Shown: piece after piece, positions 53,505 to 63,599 of the stretch
How the letters are laid out: every line of letters starts with the position of its first letter
Position numbering within the stretch: the first letter of the stretch is position 1
From: Halomonas sp. A40-4
GTDB lineage: Bacteria > Pseudomonadota > Gammaproteobacteria > Pseudomonadales > Halomonadaceae
Direction: 5' to 3'
NCBI RefSeq assembly: GCF_015767635.1
Contig: NZ_CP065230.1
Span: 930,001 to 994,000 of the forward strand
Length of the DNA: 64,000 bases
Made by a program: the position numbers and the translations under genes
The notes under the pieces: generated by a model
Databases searched by the model: none
What the model saw: only the letters and a program-made list of their open reading frames with translations
Told to the model about the DNA's origin: nothing

Positions 53505-54508
53505 GGAGTTGTCTCAGTGATAGTGGGCGAATTAGCCGCATCCTGAGGGCGTTCTCCTTGTAACGCTTGCAGAATGTTGTCGGCAGCACGCTGTTCAATC
53601 ATCAGCCGCACATCCTGGACGGCAGAGCCAATGTGTGCCGTGAATAGCGTGTTGGGATGTGCTCGCAAAGTGGGGCAAATCTCTTGCGGACGATCCTCTC
53701 GAGCCCAATCTTCCATTTCAAAAACATCCGCTGCGTAGCCGCCCAACTGCCCAGACCCCAATGCTTCCAAAACGGCAGCTTCCTGCACTACAGAACCCCG
53801 GCATGGGTTGATCAAATAGGCGCCTGGTTTCATCAGAGCCAAGCGCGCAGCGTTCATGGTATGCAGGGTTTGTTTATTGAGCGGCAGGGCCAAAATGACA
53901 ATGTCGGCTTGCCCGAGCAGCTCTTCAAGCGACTTGCGCGCCACGCCGAGCGTTTCCTCCTCAGCGGCGGGCAAGGCGTCTGGCTGAGAATACAGCAAGG
54001 TGGCCCCCCAGCCTTTGAGCCGTGTTGCCACAGCCTTGCCGATGGGCCCCATGCCGACGATACCCACAGTGGCGTCTGCAATCCCAAGCCCATAGAACAT
54101 TGGCTGCCACCCTCTGAACTGGCCAGAACGAACATACTCATCGGCCGCCCGAACATGTCGGATTAGGCTAATGGTTAGCCCTATGGTGAGTTCAGCCGTT
54201 GGCACTGTCAGCAAATCCGGTACGAAGGTCAGCCAAACGCCATGACGCGTACAGGCCTCCACATCGAAATTATCGTATCCCTTCAAGGCGGCGCCAATGA
54301 CTTTCAGCTTGGGGCAGCCAGCCAGAAATTCCTCGCTGACCCGATCCGGCATAAACACCATCATGCCATCTGCGGTTGCCGCGCGGGCCTTTACCTCGGC
54401 GGCGGGTAAGGTAGTGTCTGACTGGTTGGTGATTAATTCACAGCTCTGTTCCAGCCTTTCCAGCACACTGTTATGTACCCGGTGGGTAATGAAAACTCTT
54501 GGTTTCAT
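53498..54508 (-). CDS. ptxD: Phosphite dehydrogenase
   Basis: The 336-residue NAD-dependent enzyme oxidises phosphite to phosphate. Residue numbering is colinear with P. stutzeri PtxD and the catalytic set is intact: K76 in [10 protein letters not shown]237 in INPCRGSV, E266 in [10 protein letters not shown]292 in AHIGSAV and R301. The dinucleotide fold is [13 protein letters not shown]. At the cofactor specificity site, E175-A176 of the reference enzyme is Q175-P176 here, which may relax the preference for NAD. The gene lies between the ABC transporter genes and the LysR gene. Confidence 0.96.
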   Translation of the reverse strand: MKPRVFITHRVHNSVLERLEQSCELITNQSDTTLPAAEVKARAATADGMMVFMPDRVSEEFLAGCPKLKVIGAALKGYDNFDVEACTRHGVWLTFVPDLLTVPTAELTIGLTISLIRHVRAADEYVRSGQFRGWQPMFYGLGIADATVGIVGMGPIGKAVATRLKGWGATLLYSQPDALPAAEEETLGVARKSLEELLGQADIVILALPLNKQTLHTMNAARLALMKPGAYLINPCRGSVVQEAAVLEALGSGQLGGYAADVFEMEDWAREDRPQEICPTLRAHPNTLFTAHIGSAVQDVRLMIEQRAADNILQALQGERPQDAANSPTITETTPC

Positions 54509-54517
54509 TTGATTTCC

Positions 54518-55348
54518 TTACTTGAATTTCTTACGAAGATGGCCGCTAAGGCTATCCACCATCGTCACCATAACGAGTATGACAATCAGGATGGCGCTGA
54601 CTTCCTGGTACTGCATGACACGTAAAGAGCCCATTAGCTCGAAGCCGATCCCGCCAGCCCCCACCATGCCCATGACCGTAGAGGCGCGAAAATTGTATTC
54701 CCAGCGATAGATGGAAACATCGGCAAACTGCGGAAGAACCTGCGGCAGCACAGCGTGCCAGTGAATCTGTAATCGAGTTGCGCCAGCGGCATTGGCGGCT
54801 TCCACTGGGTCTGGGTCGACATGCTCAATCGCTTCGGCAAAGAATTTACCCACCATCCCGATGGAATGAAGGCCGAGCGCTAGCACGCCCGGCAAGGCGC
54901 CAAAACCCACTGCAGCAACGAAGATAATGCCCATAATCAACTCGGGCACCGAGCGCAGAGCATTTAGCAACGTGCGGGTTACGTGGAAGACCACGGGATG
55001 GGGCGAGGTATTGCGAGCAGCCAGGAACGCCAGGGGCACGGAAGCGATGACCGCTATTGCCGTGCCAGCAATGCTCATGGCGAGCGTATCGACCAACGGA
55101 GACATCCAATCCCTGGCATTGGTGAAATCGGGCGGTAGCGATTCACCCAGCAGGGTGGCGATGGCAGGAACCCCGTTGGCTAGGGTGCGAAAATCCAGCA
55201 AGTCCACGTACCAACTAGCCAGGAGAACCACTGCCAGTAACGAGCCCACTTGGAAGAGCTTACTCCGCCAGCCGCGCGCGTGTTCGGCCAGCACCGCGTC
55301 AGGAGAAAATGAAGAAAGGGCCGGCGGATCCGTTTTGGTCTGATTCAT
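54518..55348 (-). CDS. ptxC: Phosphite ABC transporter permease
   Basis: The 276-residue permease (PhnE family) has an N-terminal cytoplasmic tail, about six membrane helices, and the EAA loop VEAANAAGATRLQIHWHAVLPQ (about 181-202) that contacts the ATPase. It lies 9 bp after ptxB and 9 bp before ptxD. As a dimer it forms the inner-membrane channel for phosphite. Confidence 0.93.
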   Translation of the reverse strand: MNQTKTDPPALSSFSPDAVLAEHARGWRSKLFQVGSLLAVVLLASWYVDLLDFRTLANGVPAIATLLGESLPPDFTNARDWMSPLVDTLAMSIAGTAIAVIASVPLAFLAARNTSPHPVVFHVTRTLLNALRSVPELIMGIIFVAAVGFGALPGVLALGLHSIGMVGKFFAEAIEHVDPDPVEAANAAGATRLQIHWHAVLPQVLPQFADVSIYRWEYNFRASTVMGMVGAGGIGFELMGSLRVMQYQEVSAILIVILVMVTMVDSLSGHLRKKFK

Positions 55349-55357
55349 AATGCCCCC

Positions 55358-57069
<1,712 letters not shown>

Positions 57070-57136
57070 TGGATCACCTTCTGCAATGTATGAGCTCACT
57101 TGATTGTGACTCACAATGCAACGTTAGCGCTCCTAG

Positions 57137-57154
57137 GTGACAAAGCTGTGTCAT
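57137..57154 (-). promoter_or_regulatory. Pho-box-like site upstream of ptxA
   Basis: On the minus strand ATGACACAGCTTTGTCAC matches about 12 of the 18 positions of the PhoB consensus (CTGTCATAWAWCTGTCAC), with the second heptamer nearly perfect. Read symmetrically, TGACA-N6-TGTCA is also a dyad that a LysR protein such as PtxE might bind. The roughly 300 bp between ptxA and the divergent MCP otherwise holds only the MCP promoter. Confidence 0.5.
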
Positions 57155-57238
57155 GCAGATGATAAGTTAATGACCATCAAAGGGGGCGGGCAGCATGTAA
57201 TGACATAAGAAATTGGCGCTTTATAAGTTAAAAAAATT

Positions 57239-57264
57239 TAATGTTTCTGTGCGCGTGCCGATAA
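57239..57264 (+). promoter_or_regulatory. Sigma-28 promoter of the third MCP gene
   Basis: TAATGTTT, a 10-bp spacer and a perfect GCCGATAA give the best flagellar promoter match in the window (7/8 and 8/8). It lies 107 bp before the MCP start codon. Confidence 0.75.
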
Positions 57265-57371
57265 TGCATTTTGCTTGGTATCAAGATGCGTTGGGCCTAA
57301 ACACTTGAAGTTACCGAGATGGCTTCCACCTGCCCAATGCAACGCGCTGCGGGCTTTCACGAGATCCCCCC

Positions 57372-59048
57372 ATGCTACTTCTGAATCGAAGCGTTAAACT
57401 GCGGCTTGCCGTGAGTTTAGGCGCGTGCATCTTAATGTTAATTGTTGTCGGTATTATCGGTCTCTACAGTCTCAGCAAAACCAACGATGCCCTCAACAGT
57501 ACTTATGAGGGGAACGTACTCACCTTGGGTGATCTTATTAAGGTCAACCAAGCACTGCTCGGCAACCGGGTAAAGATAACGGCCGAGCAGCGTGATCGAA
57601 CCCCGGCATCTGCTATAACAACGAAACAAGAGGTTGCGGAGAACGATGCCATTATCGACGCCGCCTGGAATGATTACTTCCCTGAGCGTGTTTCTGGTGA
57701 TCAAGAGCGTGCAATAGCCGAAAGCTTTATCGTGTCGCTAGCCAGTCTGCGTGCCGGTATTGACGATATTAACGCGGCAATGATTGGCAATGATTATGAC
57801 GCCGCCAGAGAGATAGCCACCACCACGCTACGTGCTGAATACCCTAAAGTGCTCACGGCGATTCAGGGCCTTATCGACCTTAACAGCGCCCAAGCCGCCG
57901 CCAATAACCAGCAGTCATCAAGCGACTATATTTGGACGCGCAACTTCGTTATAGGCGTTATGGTGGCGGCGATCATCTTCGGCATTCTGCTCTCAATATG
58001 GTTGGTTCGCGGCATCATGACACCGCTGGGCAAGGCGCAAGCACTTGCCAACGCCATGGCTGAAGGCAGGCTCGATAACGACGTCGACGCTTCAGCCAAG
58101 GATGAGTTTGGTGTGATGCTCAGAGCGTTAAAGAGCATGGAAACCAAGTTCTCGCAGGTGGTCATGTCCGTTCGTAATAACGCCGAGTCCGTGAATGTGG
58201 CCGCCGACGAAATCGTGCTAGGCACTGATGATCTCAGCCGCCGGACGCAGGAGCAGGCCTCCAGCATCGAACAGACCGCGGCATCAATGGACGAAATCAC
58301 CTCCACCGTGCGCCAGAACGCCGACAACGCTTCCGAAGCCGACAAGCTCGTGCACGATGTTAACCAGCAAGCTAACGCCGGGGGCGAGATCGCAGGTCAA
58401 GCCATCAAGGCAATGGAAGGTATCAACGCTTCAAGCCGCAAGATTGCCGGTATCGTCGGCTTGATCGATGAAATCGCCTTCCAGACCAATTTGCTGGCGC
58501 TGAATGCCTCGGTAGAAGCCGCACGTGCGGGCGAGCAGGGGCGTGGCTTTGCGGTAGTGGCGAACGAAGTACGCAACCTGGCAGGGCGTAGTGCTGACGC
58601 CGCCAAAGATATCAAAAAGCTCGTTGAGGAGAGTATCGGCCAAGTCGACAACGGCTCAAGTCTGGTCAACCAAGCAGGCAAGTCGCTCGAAGGTATCGTT
58701 CATGGTGTTAAGCGCGTCTCGGTGTTGATGGGTGAGATTGCCACTGCCAGCCGCGAGCAGTCCCAAGGTATCGAGCAGGTAAACACGGCCGTCTCGCAAA
58801 TGGACAGCGTCACCCAGCAGAACGCGAGCCTGGTGGAAGAGTCCAGTGCGGCAGGACGTTCATTGCAAAGCCAAGCGGAAGCGTTGTTGAAGGAGGTATC
58901 GTTCTTTAGAGGAACGACCACCGGCCAAAGCCAACGTGCGCTACCCGCTACGCCAAAAGCGCGTGACAGCCAGCCACGGGCCACTAAAAGCTTGCCGGCT
59001 CACGTGATTGGTGGCAAGCAAGACACCGAGAAATGGACTTCTTTCTAA
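57372..59048 (+). CDS. Methyl-accepting chemotaxis protein adjacent to the phosphite operon
   Basis: The 558-residue receptor has TM1 (about 12-32), a four-helix-bundle-type periplasmic domain (about 33-188), TM2 (about 190-212), HAMP, and the signalling domain with the tip [24 protein letters not shown] (from about residue 366). It ends EKWTSF, an xWxxF CheR-binding pentapeptide. It is divergent from ptxA. A role as phosphite or phosphate chemoreceptor is possible but rests only on position. Confidence 0.94.
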   Translation: MLLLNRSVKLRLAVSLGACILMLIVVGIIGLYSLSKTNDALNSTYEGNVLTLGDLIKVNQALLGNRVKITAEQRDRTPASAITTKQEVAENDAIIDAAWNDYFPERVSGDQERAIAESFIVSLASLRAGIDDINAAMIGNDYDAAREIATTTLRAEYPKVLTAIQGLIDLNSAQAAANNQQSSSDYIWTRNFVIGVMVAAIIFGILLSIWLVRGIMTPLGKAQALANAMAEGRLDNDVDASAKDEFGVMLRALKSMETKFSQVVMSVRNNAESVNVAADEIVLGTDDLSRRTQEQASSIEQTAASMDEITSTVRQNADNASEADKLVHDVNQQANAGGEIAGQAIKAMEGINASSRKIAGIVGLIDEIAFQTNLLALNASVEAARAGEQGRGFAVVANEVRNLAGRSADAAKDIKKLVEESIGQVDNGSSLVNQAGKSLEGIVHGVKRVSVLMGEIATASREQSQGIEQVNTAVSQMDSVTQQNASLVEESSAAGRSLQSQAEALLKEVSFFRGTTTGQSQRALPATPKARDSQPRATKSLPAHVIGGKQDTEKWTSF

Positions 59049-59063
59049 TCGCTAGCCGTTATG

Positions 59064-59089
59064 AAAAGCGCCCTCAGGGCGCTTTTTTT
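59064..59089 (+). terminator. Rho-independent terminator of the third MCP gene
   Basis: GCGCCC and GGGCGC (with flanking AAAA/TTTT pairs, 10 bp in all) close around TCA and are followed by a run of seven T residues. Confidence 0.92.
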
Positions 59090-59109
59090 CTGAGCAATCA
59101 GCTAACGTC

Positions 59110-59724
59110 CTAACTGGCAGAAGAGGTAAGCGGCAGCCATACATGCTCAAACCCGATCGAAAACGCCACGGCGACCAATAGCCCGGCCATTAGCCCATTA
59201 AAGCGCCTCACAACGGCTGGGTTTTTAATCCGCTGGCCGACCAAACTGCCCATCACTACGTAACTGCCAGGCGCGCCCGCGGCTAGCATGGCAAGCCCGA
59301 ACGCCCACATCACTAGGCTAAGCCCATTAATGCCAGCGGCAGGAAATTGCAGTGTAGTAATCGGCAGGGTGGCGACAATGGCTTTGGGGTTCAGTAACTG
59401 CATGACTAACCCATCGCGATAACTAACCAGCCGAGGGACGTTAGCGGGCGTGCTGAAGTCGGCGTTGGCGCGGGCAATTTTGCAGGCCAGATAAATGATA
59501 TAACTACACCCCAGGGCGCTTACGACCACCAGTGCGTCATCATTGATCCAGGCAGCGCCCGCCCAACCCAACACCAATAAATACGCCAGCATCGCCGTGC
59601 CCACGCCAAGGCAAAATCCCAACGACTGTCTGGCCTGGCCATTGATGCCCACGTTCAGGCCGAGCAGATTCACAGGCCCAGGGGTATACATGACGCCCAG
59701 GGCATAGGCGATGATTGCTAACAT
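59110..59724 (-). CDS. LysE-family amino acid exporter, block B
   Basis: The 204-residue paralogue of the block A exporter has the same YTPGPVNLLGLNVGINGQARQS signature and helix layout. Differences are spread over the whole protein, unlike the identical core further on. It follows the block B AraC gene by 25 bp. The last residues differ (LTSSAS tail). Confidence 0.9.
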   Translation of the reverse strand: MLAIIAYALGVMYTPGPVNLLGLNVGINGQARQSLGFCLGVGTAMLAYLLVLGWAGAAWINDDALVVVSALGCSYIIYLACKIARANADFSTPANVPRLVSYRDGLVMQLLNPKAIVATLPITTLQFPAAGINGLSLVMWAFGLAMLAAGAPGSYVVMGSLVGQRIKNPAVVRRFNGLMAGLLVAVAFSIGFEHVWLPLTSSAS

Positions 59725-59749
59725 GGTAAAACCTCTATGCGTGGTGGGA

Positions 59750-60580
59750 CTAGCGGGCGATATCGCGCTGATATTGGTGGGGCGTCATACCATAAATACG
59801 CTTGAAGCGGCGATTGAAATGGCTCAGGTCGGCAAAGCCAAAGCGGAGTGCTACCTCGGTCAACGGGGTGCCCTGGTCGAGCGCGGCACGGGCCGCATTG
59901 ACCCGGCCATTCATCACGTATTGATGCGGCGTCATGCCGAAATGCTGACGGAACAGACGCAAGAAATGGTACTTGGACAGGTGTGCGGCCTGGCTGATGT
60001 CGTCCAGCGACATATCCGCTTCCAGATGCGCGTGGATATACTCCCGCGCCAGGTCCAGCAGGGCCTCCGGCCGGTGCGTAACCTGGCTGGGTTGAACATG
60101 GCCGCCCAGCTGCGCCGTACGCTCTACTACCCGATAAAGCGCGTTCTCCTGATCGATGCAGCTACCGGCCTGAGACGTCACCAAGCGCGTCAGTTCTAAA
60201 ATGGCCTGGCGCAGTGGCGCATCCTGGATCAGTGTTTGACGGGAGCGGAAATCCGCGCCGCGCTCGTGGCCCAAGACATCAGCAAACAGCGGTTTCACCT
60301 GTTCCGGATGGGCGTACACCATCAGGTAATCCAGCGCCCGCTCACCACCCGAATGCCCGTCGTGGACTTCTTCCGGGTTGAATAGAATCACGTTGCCCGG
60401 TGGGCTACGGTGAAACTGGCCGCCGCTGAAAAAGTCCTGACGCCCGGCCAGCGTCACGCCAAAGGCATATTCCTCATGGGCGTGGGGAGCGTAGCTAAAA
60501 TCCCCAATGGCCGCTTTCAGCACCGTTAGCGTCGGCACATGATGACTTTTGAAGAACTTAAACCGGCTGGCGTTGCTCAT
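59750..60580 (-). CDS. AraC-family regulator, block B
   Basis: The 276-residue paralogue of the block A regulator keeps the same cupin and double-HTH layout. The N-terminal 25 codons are identical at DNA level, the next part of the sensing domain is nearly so, and differences grow toward the C-terminus. Both regulators therefore probably read similar signals. It is divergent from the lipoprotein copy. Confidence 0.92.
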   Translation of the reverse strand: MSNASRFKFFKSHHVPTLTVLKAAIGDFSYAPHAHEEYAFGVTLAGRQDFFSGGQFHRSPPGNVILFNPEEVHDGHSGGERALDYLMVYAHPEQVKPLFADVLGHERGADFRSRQTLIQDAPLRQAILELTRLVTSQAGSCIDQENALYRVVERTAQLGGHVQPSQVTHRPEALLDLAREYIHAHLEADMSLDDISQAAHLSKYHFLRLFRQHFGMTPHQYVMNGRVNAARAALDQGTPLTEVALRFGFADLSHFNRRFKRIYGMTPHQYQRDIAR

Positions 60581-61269
60581 GCCGACCTCTCCTGATGAAA
60601 CCCAACACCTCGAAACACAGCCCTAGCTTATGCCGACAATGTCACTGATGCTTGTACATAATTGCTCATCGACAGTGCAATGATCGACTATCGTTAGTGA
60701 ACACCCTCAAGGGAGTCGGCATGAGAAAACTCTTTTCACTGATGATGGTGCTGGCGTTGGTCGGCTGTGCCGCCATCGAGCAGCAGACGGAGCGTGACGC
60801 CCAGCGCGATGCCGGTTTGGCCATCCAGGCGGTCTACGAGCAGGCGCTGCCGACGCTGTCCGAGGACAAGCAGCGCCACTTTGCCCAGCGGCTCTACCGC
60901 CTGACTGGCGAGCAGCGCTGGCGGCCCCTCAATCAAGCCTACGGCGAGCGACTACTGACGCGACTCGAGGAGGACATCGTCGGCCTGGCCGAGCCCGGGT
61001 ACGCGACTGCCCGCAGCCGGGCGATCGTTGCCGACTACTCCCAGAGCACAGCCAAGCAGCGTGCCCGACGCGCCATGCTGGGGGAGTGGGGGGAGATCGC
61101 CTTCGCCCGTTCGCTGCTGTTCCGGCAGGTTCAGGCCGAGTACCACGGCCTGCTGCCGGCCCTTGAAGATCACGAGCGGGCGTTGGGCTACCAAGCCGAG
61201 GTCGCCTGGGCGCCCTTTTTGACTGACCCCGCGGTGATCGGGATCTATGCCGCTCAGGTGGCCAACTAT
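60505..61269 (+). repeat. 765-bp identical repeat, copy B
   Basis: Second copy of the stretch at 47995-48759 in the same orientation. It covers the start of araC, the intergenic control region and the first 183 codons of the lipoprotein gene. The boundaries are abrupt on the lipoprotein side, where substitutions resume at 61270. Confidence 0.9.
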
Positions 61270-61767
61270 GCGTACTTCCTTCACCAGCTCGGCGTGATGG
61301 ATCTGCGCCGGGAGGTGGAGGCAGCCTTCCGGCGCCACTACCCCCCCGAGCGAGTCGCCGAGCTCGACGACGCCGAGTACCGTAACTGGCTCTATGGCCT
61401 GACCCACTTCGTCATCGCTGACAGCCGCTACTACCAGCGGAAGGCGGACCCGGAAGTGCACGCTTGGGTGCTGGAAGCGCTGGAGCGGGAGGCAGCCGGT
61501 ATCATGACCCGGGCCACGGCCGACATCCAGGCCGAAGTGGCACTGGCCTTCCAGCTAGCCGGTCGCGACGACCACCCGCTGGTGGGCCGGGTGCGCGAGG
61601 CGCTGGTGGCGGCGGTGGACCCGGCCAGCGGCATCATTCCCTCGCCCTCGGGGGAAAAGGGACTGGCGGGGGGTGAACATCGCAACGTTCTGGCGATCAT
61701 GGTGTTACGCTGGCCGGGCCATCTGTATCCCGGCCCCGACCTCTCGGACGGAGTGGGCCAGCGCTGA
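60721..61767 (+). CDS. Conserved lipoprotein of unknown function (DUF3541-like), block B
   Basis: The 348-residue copy is identical to the block A lipoprotein over residues 1-183 (lipobox LVGC, Cys 16) and then differs at scattered positions, with another C-terminal end (DGVGQR). The mixture of an identical half and a divergent half within one gene is a sign of gene conversion. The small anchored protein follows 51 bp later. Confidence 0.75.
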   Translation: MRKLFSLMMVLALVGCAAIEQQTERDAQRDAGLAIQAVYEQALPTLSEDKQRHFAQRLYRLTGEQRWRPLNQAYGERLLTRLEEDIVGLAEPGYATARSRAIVADYSQSTAKQRARRAMLGEWGEIAFARSLLFRQVQAEYHGLLPALEDHERALGYQAEVAWAPFLTDPAVIGIYAAQVANYAYFLHQLGVMDLRREVEAAFRRHYPPERVAELDDAEYRNWLYGLTHFVIADSRYYQRKADPEVHAWVLEALEREAAGIMTRATADIQAEVALAFQLAGRDDHPLVGRVREALVAAVDPASGIIPSPSGEKGLAGGEHRNVLAIMVLRWPGHLYPGPDLSDGVGQR

Positions 61768-61818
61768 AAAGCCCTGACGGGCAGCATGGTGCCAACGTCA
61801 TACGCTTGAGGAATTTAC

Positions 61819-62139
61819 ATGGGAAAGCTCTTTTCACTGATTGTACTGGTAGTGCTGGGTTACGCTGGCTTGTACGTCTATTACGGCGTGGCCGTACAAC
61901 AGGAAGTTGAACAGCAACTGGCAGATCGCGGGCTGTCGTCCATCACCGTCGATGACGTGACGTACGGGCTGACGGCGCCGATCAGCACCTCAGCCAATAT
62001 CGCCATTACCCTTACGTATCAGGGCGCTCAGGCGACCGTGGATATGGCCGTTCAGGGGCACCCGGTGTTCTCTGACGAAGTCAGTGTCGAATTTGACGGC
62101 CTCCAGGCGCTGCGCCTGGGGATCAGCTTTGGGCAGTAA
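61819..62139 (+). CDS. Small anchored protein, block B
   Basis: The 106-residue paralogue of the block A protein has one N-terminal membrane helix (LFSLIVLVVLGYAGLYVYYG) and an external domain with the same QGHPVFSDEVSVEFDGLQALRLG core. It lies 13 bp before the dapA-like gene, so the two are probably cotranscribed. No family recognised. Confidence 0.7.
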   Translation: MGKLFSLIVLVVLGYAGLYVYYGVAVQQEVEQQLADRGLSSITVDDVTYGLTAPISTSANIAITLTYQGAQATVDMAVQGHPVFSDEVSVEFDGLQALRLGISFGQ

Positions 62140-62152
62140 AGGAGCCTTCATC

Positions 62153-63046
62153 ATGTTGACCGGCCTGAGCGCATTTCCGCTAACCCCCATGAACGAGCAG
62201 GGCATTAACGAGCATGAGTTTGCTCGCCTGGTGGCGCGCTTGGCGGAAGCCGAGGTGGACTCCATCGGTGTGCTGGGCTCGACGGGCAGTTACGCCTATT
62301 TGAACAGTGACGAGCGTGCCCGCGTGGTCAAACTGAGCGTGGAAAGGGCCGCCAGGGTGCCCGTCATCGCCGGTATTGGCGCGCTACGCACCCGCGATGT
62401 GCTGATCAATGCCGAACATGCCCAGCAAGCAGGCGCAAGTGGCGTGCTGCTGGCGCCGGTGTCGTATCAAAAGCTCACCGATGAGGAAGTGTTCAGCCTG
62501 TACGAAACGGTCTGCCGCTCGCTGAGCGTGCCGCTCTGCGTTTACGACAATCCCGGCACCACGAACTTTCACTTCAGCGACGAACTGCACGGGCGCATCG
62601 CCCAACTGCCCCAGGTGCGCTCGATCAAGATACCGCCGGTGCAGAACGATCTGGCCGCTGCCAAGGCACGCGTTGCAGAGCTGCGCGGGGTAATCCCTTC
62701 TGATGTGACCATCGGCATCAGCGGCGACCCGGCTGCTACCAACGGGTTACTTGCCGGGTGCGATGCCTGGTACTCGGTGATCGGCGGGCTCTACCCGGAC
62801 ATCGCACTGGCGCTCACCCGCGCCGCCCAGGCAGGCGATACCGAGCAAGCGATGGCCCGCTCCCAGGCACTCGAGCCGCTATGGGCGCTCTACCGTGACT
62901 ACGGCGGCAGCCTAAGGGTTACCGCCACCATCGCCGAACTCACCGGTGACGTCAGCCAACCCTGCCTGCCTCAGCCGCTGAACACGCTGCAAGGCGAAGC
63001 CCGTGAAAGAGTCAAAGCCGTTGTTGAAACGCTTGCGTTAAGCTGA
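62153..63046 (+). CDS. Dihydrodipicolinate synthase family protein
   Basis: The 297-residue class I aldolase-like TIM barrel has the Schiff-base lysine K159 in SIKIPP and the conserved tyrosine Y131 in VYDNPGTTNF. The usual carboxylate-binding GTTGE motif is GSTGSY here, which argues against a true DapA and for another pyruvate- or keto-acid-type aldolase/dehydratase. AAAGGAG precedes the ATG. A 24-codon fragment of a paralogue is present near 30.9 kb. The substrate is not known. Confidence 0.88.
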   Translation: MLTGLSAFPLTPMNEQGINEHEFARLVARLAEAEVDSIGVLGSTGSYAYLNSDERARVVKLSVERAARVPVIAGIGALRTRDVLINAEHAQQAGASGVLLAPVSYQKLTDEEVFSLYETVCRSLSVPLCVYDNPGTTNFHFSDELHGRIAQLPQVRSIKIPPVQNDLAAAKARVAELRGVIPSDVTIGISGDPAATNGLLAGCDAWYSVIGGLYPDIALALTRAAQAGDTEQAMARSQALEPLWALYRDYGGSLRVTATIAELTGDVSQPCLPQPLNTLQGEARERVKAVVETLALS

Positions 63047-63093
63047 GGGTGTTGGCGCCTTCAACGAAACCGTCACCCGTGAGAGCCACAGAC

Positions 63094-63225
63094 ATGCACT
63101 ACCGCACCATGACCATCGACGACTATGGGCACCAGCGGGTTCTGGAAAGAGTGGTGGCATCAGAGCGCGCCAGCATTCCTGGTCATACGCTCAAGCAGAT
63201 AGCGGAGGCAATTAAAAATGGGTGA
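63094..63225 (+). pseudogene. Chimeric remnant: GNAT start fused to a toxin C-terminus
   Basis: A 43-codon frame begins MHYRTMTIDDYG, matching the first 11 residues of the GNAT gene near 52 kb, then switches to unrelated sequence ending HTLKQIAEAIKNG. That end overlaps the start of the antitoxin gene by 8 bp, as toxin genes do in higBA-type pairs. The simplest reading is that a toxin-antitoxin pair inserted into the block B GNAT gene and later lost most of the toxin. Confidence 0.65.
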
Positions 63226-63505
63226 CAGGGACCTTGGGGCAGAAATTCTTGATGGTATCAATGAAATCAAGCAGTTCAAGAAGGGTAAATTGGCTCTACG
63301 AACGCATGAGCTTTCAGAACCTTCACCACCCAAAGAGATAAGGCTGAAATTGCACATGTCTCAGTCAGCATTTGCCGGTCTTATGGGCGTGAGTGTGCGA
63401 ACCCTTCAAGATTGGGAACAGGGTCGGCGCGAGCCGCAAGGCCCTGCAATTGTGCTTCTGCGTATTGCTGAGCAACATCCAGAAGTTTTTAGTCAGTTGC
63501 ACTGA
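63218..63505 (+). CDS. HTH antitoxin, HigA-like
   Basis: The 95-residue protein has a C-terminal HTH (IRLKLHMSQSAFAGLMGVSVRTLQDWEQGRREPQGPAIVLLRI, about 41-83; key W-E-Q-G-R-R-x-P) typical of HigA/MqsA-type antitoxins that follow their toxin. The toxin gene upstream is reduced to a fragment, so this antitoxin appears orphaned. It could still act as a DNA-binding repressor or neutralise related toxins. Confidence 0.85.
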   Translation: MGDRDLGAEILDGINEIKQFKKGKLALRTHELSEPSPPKEIRLKLHMSQSAFAGLMGVSVRTLQDWEQGRREPQGPAIVLLRIAEQHPEVFSQLH

Positions 63506-63541
63506 CCAAGTTTACGCAGTACTCACGCATTTTTTCTTTAA

Positions 63542-63572
63542 GTTGCTTCAAGAACGCCATTCTTGAAGCAAC
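63542..63572. terminator. 13-bp perfect hairpin with a partial tandem copy
   Basis: GTTGCTTCAAGAA and TTCTTGAAGCAAC pair perfectly around CGCCA, between convergent genes. The right arm is partly duplicated: CTTGAAGCAACGGCTA occurs twice in tandem (from 63562 and 63579). There is no U-tract at the stem base on either strand. Confidence 0.55.
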
Positions 63573-63599
63573 GGCTAGCTTGAAGCAACGGCTATGTAC

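Noticed and set aside
62153..63046. Calling this gene dapA (dihydrodipicolinate synthase)
   Set aside because: The Schiff-base lysine is present, but the GTTGE motif is changed to GSTGSY and the neighbours are not lysine-pathway genes. Only family level is supported.
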